A DNA stretch of 64,000 bases from Steromphala cineraria (lineage: Eukaryota; Mollusca; Gastropoda; Trochida; Trochidae), in assembly GCA_916613615.1 (NCBI GenBank), contig OU744732.1, positions 47,173,227 to 47,237,226 of the forward strand, given 5' to 3'. Positions 61,101 to 64,000 of the stretch are shown here, piece by piece. The stretch's first letter is position 1; the number at the start of each line of letters is the position of its first letter. The notes under the pieces were generated by a model, which ran no database searches, had not been told where the DNA came from, and saw nothing but the letters and a program-made list of their open reading frames with translations. The position numbers were made by a program, and so were the translations under genes.

Positions 61101-63761
61101 AAGAATTGTCTATCCTCTTTAGATGTCACAAAAATTCTAGAAACTAGGAAATTTCCAGATGTCATGTTCGTTTTGCCAAATGTGGAAGATATGCCGCTGG
61201 TTAACATTTATTATTAGCGTTAAAGTAAGGGGAGGCTGCTATCATTGGTCACACTTTGGAATAAAAACCCACGGGTTTGTTTTTAAAGTTGTTCCGAATA
61301 GTACCTCATGCGCTTCTAAACGAGAGGGCTTGCTTTCGGAAAACTCCGGTACTCCGGAAACAGGTTCCTTATTCTAACCATTCTAAAGGTACATAAGTCG
61401 TATGAAAATATATCGATTACCGTGGAATTTTGATATTGAGAGCCTCTTTTATGTTGTCTATGATTGTAAAGAGAATTATTATTTGTATAATAATAATAAT
61501 GAACATACCTCGGCCCCATCAGTACCGTGAATGGTGACACAACGGGTGGTGTGGTGGATTGAGTTAGATCTGAACCAGTTTCCATCCACATCATCACACA
61601 TGTGGAAGTGGAATGGGTACGAACCTGGAAATAAAGATCATCGATTTGTGTTTCAAAAATTAATATTATATACAATCTTTCAAAACGATGTCATTTGTGT
61701 TGCCAAAGACATCTTCACAACGTAACGGCCGAACGATTCCAAGAGACGGAGAGAAAAGCTCGATACATGGGAAGATATGCCAAAGAGGGCGAACAAGAAA
61801 CTTCTGAACCTATTTGATAATATGACAAACGTTATGTTTTTACGTCTACATGAATAAAAATTGCCCGCATGAAGTTTAGAAGGGGAGGGAACTCACCAAC
61901 ATGTTTCTGTTGTCCCATTTTCCGGACCTCAACCCCCTGGATGTGGACATCGTTGAAACCCCTCACGGCCTGTAGAGATAATGTACAATAATATGCATAA
62001 TGGCATGACATCAGTCTCAAGTGAGAGGCATTTCATAAGTTTATGCGATGAAAATGAATAACATCCTTTGGTAAAACTTATCAACTTATTTAAACCATTG
62101 GGTCACAGGAGTACGTTATTGAATTATAGATGTATACATGCTAGTGTCCAAAAAAAACGCCTCCAACGAGGCAACGAATTTGATAATTTATCAATATTAA
62201 ACTCAATACTGAACTTTGGCCACAAAAAAAAAAACATTTTGAAATTGCTATAAAAGAACCCTAAATGAGACTGAGGAGCCATAAAATCAAAAGGATCTGT
62301 TCCTAAAGAATAAAATTGTGTATCCTCCTTCACAAGATATATACTTATCAAATATATTTTAAAAACCTATCCGGTAAAAGAATAATTTTTGACGATGTTG
62401 AAAACTTGATAGCGTTTCTTTGGACACTAGTATATATATCAAGTATAGACAATTAACGACCATTTGTTCATAGATTTATTCACAACAAAAAGTAACAAAC
62501 GGGTCGTAAAGCGATCGATAAAAAAGTTCACTTCTACATATCACCTTAGAAACTGTATTTTGATACTCATAGACTTGACGTTATTTTATTACATTCAAGA
62601 AGAGAACATTTTTAATTCAGTATTTCACATTCACACACAATTGAAATGCATGTTTTATCCCTGATACACTTTCTTGCCTCGTGTTAACAATTGTACACTA
62701 CTCAAAAGAAGTTAAGGAACACGCAAGTATACCATAACATAAAATGTGAGAGTTTTTTTTGTATGAAGTTTTAATCCTACCCATATGCAAACCCAACATG
62801 GGGCTATGGTTTTTTTAAAGTTTGATAATTTTGGAATTTTGAAATTTTAATCACATTTTTTATGTCTCCATCTAGCTTTTTACTAACAGGGATATCACTT
62901 TCAAAGCAATAAAGTAACCCAAAAAAACACCATAATGTTTACAACCGGAGCCATCTGACATCATGTGCCTTTCATTTTTACCCCTGTCTTGTTTCTGACA
63001 TAAAGGGGACACTATAGAAATGTTCCTTATATTATTTTGAGTAGTATATTTACCTTCACTTGTCCTCCGAATGTGTCCTCTCCAAATCGGTCACACAGGA
63101 CCTGGTCCACGTCATCATGTGCAGTGCACGTGCTTTGCAGGACGCCTTCAATGACGAAGTTCCTGGACAGAAGACCAACCTCGCCTCGTTCATCCACTCC
63201 CTGAGTTATCTCCCCAAAGTGCATGTAGTGGAAGGGCTCTGGATAAAGGAGGCACGTCAGAGAACGCATTTCAAGACAGATGCTTTGACAAATATATTCC
63301 AAAGTGCTTGAATAAAAATTCATGACGTTCTTCTAATAAAAAAATTTCAAACGTTGGTATTCATTTCATAGCACATGCGTTAACATGTGTTTTAAGTGTT
63401 TTGACATCAGATTCATGACGTTCAAATGAAGATTCATGTATCATATTGGTAAAAATTTTCATCATTACCTGTGAAACACAGTTCATTCAGGGTGCTAGAC
63501 TTGATGGTCATTTCCTCTGCTTGTCTCCAGTCGTAGTCAGTAGATGCAACAACTACCATATCCCCTGTAATAATTCAAAGTGAATATTTATTCCATATGA
63601 TATTTCGGCAGCCATTGAAGCCAAATGTCATGAAACTGAGTGTCCCTTTAAATCAGCAAAATAGTGATTCAGTATAAAGCTTAGTTTGACTCACCCGCCC
63701 TCCATTTCGACACATCAGCGTTCACCTTGATACAGGGATATGCAACTTCCTGTGTGAGAAC
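37303..63761 (-). CDS. CEMIP/TMEM2-like protein with WSC and C-type lectin-like domains (3' part, 29 exons)
   Basis: Spliced minus-strand gene, stop codon at 37303-37305, 5' end outside the window. Exons (low-high): 63695-63761, 63469-63564, 63054-63238, 61897-61969, 61509-61624, 60043-60215, 59530-59599, 57983-58132, 56277-56431, 55303-55374, 54497-54643, 53450-53645, 52478-52687, 51206-51305, 50250-50355, 49720-49890, 49045-49207, 48496-48546, 48011-48092, 47272-47386, 46265-46437, 45518-45681, 44890-45052, 43988-44083, 43191-43342, 41649-41727, 38784-38865, 37941-38038, 37303-37502. Every intron is GT-AG, every join keeps phase, and the sum is 3,705 nt, or 1,234 residues without a stop. 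Known relatives bind or depolymerise hyaluronan outside the cell; catalysis here is not shown. No membrane segment is visible, so secretion is likely if a signal peptide lies upstream. Residue numbers in the domain entries count from 63761. Confidence 0.85.
38117..38330 (+). mobile_element. GCAGTAGCACG-family MITE, left half
   Basis: TTAA, AGGGTTAGTAACACG and the core up to GGATTTTATGTGAATTACG. There it is cut by, or fused head-to-head with, the next copy. Confidence 0.85.
38331..38660 (-). mobile_element. GCAGTAGCACG-family MITE, inverse copy
   Basis: Starts GTAGCACGTTTTTTGATAAT and ends CGTGCTACTGCCCCTTTAA. With the half copy on its left it forms a long inverted repeat in the intron before exon 37941-38038. 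Confidence 0.85.
38907..39263. repeat. Dispersed repeat with TGACGTCA motifs, copy 1
   Basis: Shared with 46943-47256: ATATTTTCAATATGAGCACA, TGTGCACA, a TGTGACGTCATAA and TTTGTGACGTCAC pair, and an end with GGGTAATAATCTCCAT. TGACGTCA is the CREB/ATF site, so copies could act as enhancers. The terminal structure is not resolved. Confidence 0.7.
39360..39601. mobile_element. CATCCTG foldback MITE, copy 3
   Basis: 242 bp with ends CATCCTGTCTCAGGG and inverse. Perfect 9-bp target duplications GCATGACAC lie at 39351-39359 and 39602-39610. Interior arms pair through GCTCAGAAGCTAGATCCGCT and AACGAGAAAATGATTTGATT. Closely related to 4304-4549. Confidence 0.92.
40165..40338. mobile_element. CAGTAGAAC MITE, copy 3
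   Basis: CAGTAGAACACGGATATAAC and GTGTTCTACTG ends, TA at the right. Intronic. Confidence 0.85.
41262..41629 (+). mobile_element. GCAGTAGCACG-family MITE beside a splice donor
   Basis: TTAA both sides, AGGGGCCGTAGCAAG and CGTGCTACTGCCCC ends. Its right border is 20 bp from exon 41649-41727. Confidence 0.9.
41830..41952. repeat. 123-bp near-perfect hairpin
   Basis: Arms of about 59 bp: ATCAAATATAATG, CAATCAATTATAAAGTCAAA, ATACGAA, CAGATCAAAT, then the inverse almost without loop. Transcribed from either strand it would be a long stem, and it lies in an intron just upstream of exon 41649-41727. Confidence 0.85.
42080..42414 (+). mobile_element. GCAGTAGCACG-family MITE
   Basis: TTAA on both sides, full termini, core with a small deletion after the left end. 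Intronic. Confidence 0.9.
42787..43178 (+). mobile_element. tRNA-Asp-like SINE with long CAT-repeat tail
   Basis: Head: GGGCGTAGCTCAGTGGTAGA and a box B-like GTTTGATTTCC. Body as in the minus copy at 21605-21876 (TTGCTTGACACTCAGCATTG, GGCGCTGCACTTTGACTGCC). The tail has grown into about 150 bp of CAT triplets (43010-43178), ending close to exon 43191-43342. Open frames in the tail encode single-residue runs and are not genes. Confidence 0.85.
43988..45681 (-). other. C-type lectin-like domain A (residues 891-1031)
   Basis: A complete CTLD in three exons. GKCFYLAPGKVSFPKAQSLC and GGNLATINSEQ start it; AWIGLHDLMEDSSYEWLDG carries the WIGL motif; QDCVALMAHILYHWDDRSVW and RPLCQ close it. The usual EPN or QPD calcium-sugar triad before the WND-like motif is not evident (TETGQYHHF), so calcium-dependent sugar binding is uncertain. 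Confidence 0.88.
44485..44868. repeat. Minisatellite with TATCTAAAA units
   Basis: Diverged units of about 30-35 bp, each with GAATACAATATCTAAAA or GAGTACAATATCT and a TTGTAGTAT part. It fills the intron up to 22 bp from exon 44890-45052 and keeps a false open frame running on from that exon. Confidence 0.85.
46265..47386 (-). other. WSC domain (residues 795-890)
   Basis: Two exons. IGCFTDNGFVRDMNEA, then FCIDRCYMRGYTYAAVQNG, ECRCGELYGGYG, GCTKRCTGDSSKFCGG. The eight-cysteine pattern of WSC (putative carbohydrate-binding) is complete. The next exon joins in phase and begins the lectin region. Confidence 0.88.
46943..47256. repeat. Dispersed repeat with TGACGTCA motifs, copy 2
   Basis: Matches 38907-39263 along its length, including CTGTGACGTCATAA and TTTGTGACGTCACAG. 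It ends about 15 bp from exon 47272-47386. Confidence 0.7.
48011..48546 (-). other. Thr/Ser-rich linker (residues 751-794)
   Basis: Two short exons, in-frame and phase-compatible, encode a linker with KPCTTTTSE and FFSSSSAALTCPVKP. In CEMIP a FAM3-like GG domain would follow around here; none is seen. It may be O-glycosylated. Confidence 0.7.
48858..49031. mobile_element. CAGTAGAAC MITE, copy 4, beside a splice donor
   Basis: CAGTAGAACTCGGATAAAAC and CCGTGTTCTACTG ends flanked by TA. The right TA is at 49032-49033; exon 49045-49207 ends only about 12 bp away. Confidence 0.9.
50411..50726 (+). mobile_element. GCAGTAGCACG-family MITE, worn left end
   Basis: Left end reduced to GGAGAGTAGCACG, core partly deleted, right end ACTACTGCCCCTTTAA. 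Intronic. Confidence 0.85.
50890..51062 (-). mobile_element. LINE post-RT fragment
   Basis: The minus-strand frame contains TYGELGRFPNRITFYTRLIK and FWHRLTF, which corresponds to the YGELGRYPLS region of the LINE at 16618-19026. A short dead fragment inside an intron. Confidence 0.7.
52080..52463 (+). mobile_element. Diverged GCAGTAGCACG-related element beside a splice donor
   Basis: Right part has AAAAGGTGTTAACATAAAAT, TGGCC, a CGATACTTGATTTCAAC stretch and the end AAAACGTGCTACTGTCACG. The left border is unclear. It ends about 15 bp from exon 52478-52687. Confidence 0.6.
52727..53400. repeat. Five-unit tandem array, about 140-bp period
   Basis: The ATATGAATATTTATCATCAA block recurs at about 52727, 52868, 53013, 53150 and 53281, each followed by a CATCTCTTGC-like part and by GAGTTGTTACCACCTCAGGC. 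The array fills the intron between exons 52478-52687 and 53450-53645. Confidence 0.88.
54243..54480. repeat. 15-bp minisatellite TTTACCCCACGGACT
   Basis: Roughly fifteen units of 15 bp alternating CCCCACGG and CCCCAAGG. Multiples of three keep two frames open as false proteins. It stops 17 bp from exon 54497-54643. Confidence 0.92.
54855..54957. repeat. 103-bp foldback
   Basis: Arms of about 41 bp: AGATTTTCGAAGCTCTCTTA, GTGCTGAGATAG and the inverse on the right. A related half-arm occurs at 39284-39305. Confidence 0.8.
55886..56242 (+). mobile_element. GCAGTAGCACG-family MITE beside a splice donor
   Basis: TTAA, AGGGGCAGTAGCACG, core, CGTGCTGCTTCCCC. It ends about 35 bp from exon 56277-56431. 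Confidence 0.9.
56940..57620 (-). repeat. Four 168-bp tandem units with CGTCCG-type end
   Basis: GCACTGCACCCCTCCTAG-like blocks at about 56946, 57113, 57282 and 57450 give a 168-bp period. Each unit also has AAGACATGTGCAAAATTTGA and a TAGTTTTCCCGTAATAGG-like part. It ends in GACGGACAGACAGACAG, a CA run and TACCCCGGACCG, the same type of terminus as 26670 and 22655 read inverted. Confidence 0.85.
57627..57803. mobile_element. 177-bp foldback element
   Basis: Arms contain TTGAGTCT-GCAAGAT, TAGTAGC, GGTCGCGTCAGTCGACC and the inverse. GC-richer than its surroundings. Directly abuts the 168-bp array. Confidence 0.8.
58524..58860 (+). mobile_element. Diverged GCAGTAGCACG-related element
   Basis: Left end GTAGCACGTTTTACAG, core AATGAGGTGTTCATACTAAA, ATGGCAGCAAGC, then CTTGATACTTGATAACTT. 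Same variant as at 52080 and 22060; the right end is unclear. Confidence 0.55.
60684..61047 (-). mobile_element. GCAGTAGCACG-family MITE, complete
   Basis: Inverse orientation, TTAA on both sides, AGGGGCAGAAGCACG and CGTGCTACTGTCCC ends. Intronic. Confidence 0.92.
62696..63044. mobile_element. Tc1-like MITE beside a splice donor
   Basis: Left end CACTACTCAAAAGAAGTTAA, GGAACA; right end inverted CTACTCAAAATAATATAAGG, AACA; TA on both sides (62694-62695, 63045-63046). About 350 bp without a coding frame. The right TA is only about 8 bp from the end of exon 63054-63238, so the donor GTAAATA is directly followed by transposon. Confidence 0.75.
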
Positions 63762-64000
63762 CTTGAGGAGGAAAGAAAATATGTTGAATGAAAATAGATA
63801 TGCAAGTGACGAAAATAATATACATACCATTGTATAAACAGGAGTTTTCATTTTCCCATAAATTTATTTTACAATATATAAATCATCTATCATAAAATAA
63901 TAAACAAAATACATAAATCCCAATTTTTATTAATGAACACTCAATTTAAAATTGGGAATACATGTATATATATAAGGGAAAGTAAAACAGAATCAATCAC

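Larger units (their letters stand above)
49045..63761 (-). other. CEMIP/TMEM2-type region of the large gene (residues 1-750)
   Basis: Blocks that align by eye with the CEMIP/TMEM2/PKHD1L1 group occur in the family order. They are KWRAGDMVVVASTDYDWRQA (exit from the G8 domain), VDERGEVGLLSRN, IQGVEVRKMGQQ, YPFHFH with CVTIHGTDG, LGHSVFLEDS, YWITHPKNRFINNVAAGSD, GFWIIASSLPLGPS, KNKDLNVW, NFTLADAAKGITMAAG, SLFIGETDN, FRDEDGSVSG, GKSYTVYFNGTAPTDL, GDTLRLGLCYP and ATTGLLFVKM. CEMIP shows the last five especially clearly, so I place it nearer CEMIP than fibrocystin. The G8 domain itself starts outside the window. The middle is expected to be a parallel beta-helix. Confidence 0.85.

Overview
The window is animal DNA, most likely from a bivalve or another lophotrochozoan. 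The grounds are AT-rich sequence, genes split by GT-AG introns, tRNA-derived SINEs, several non-LTR retrotransposon lineages, very many short inverted-repeat transposons (MITEs), and lineage-typical genes (a GT10 fucosyltransferase, and a CEMIP-type protein carrying WSC and C-type lectin domains). The phylum is inferred from style and content; no marker gene proves it.

Layout. 1-32 kb is a transposon-dominated intergenic region. It holds two nearly identical decayed LINE copies about 12 kb apart (1-2640 and 11808-14760, minus strand). Each is joined to the same opposite-strand L1-type fragment and the same GC-rich 45-bp minisatellite. A third LINE has a long open frame (16618-19026, plus). 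It sits inside a TTAA-flanked insertion (15573-19776) that is absent from the matching place in the first copy. The rest is Tc1 remnants, SINEs and MITEs, including a foldback family with 9-bp target duplications (4304, 23307 and 39360).

32.3-33.6 kb (plus) carries a complete alpha-1,3-fucosyltransferase with an intron-free coding region. Behind it are a CT/TCTG microsatellite and the 3' end of an L1-type LINE.

37.3-63.8 kb (minus) is one large gene. I could trace 29 exons, all with GT-AG borders and matching phases, giving 1,234 C-terminal residues; the N-terminus lies beyond the right edge. The order is a CEMIP/TMEM2-type (hyaluronan-binding) region, a short Thr/Ser-rich linker, a WSC domain, then C-type lectin-like domains to the stop codon. 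This suggests a secreted or surface glycan-binding protein. The combination is the most interesting biology in the window. Nine introns of this gene have a transposon or tandem repeat starting only about 10-35 bp inside the splice donor.

The two host genes are both glycan-related (one makes fucosylated glycans, the other looks built to bind or cleave glycans), but they face different ways and nothing shows that they work together. Everything else I can support is mobile or repetitive DNA.
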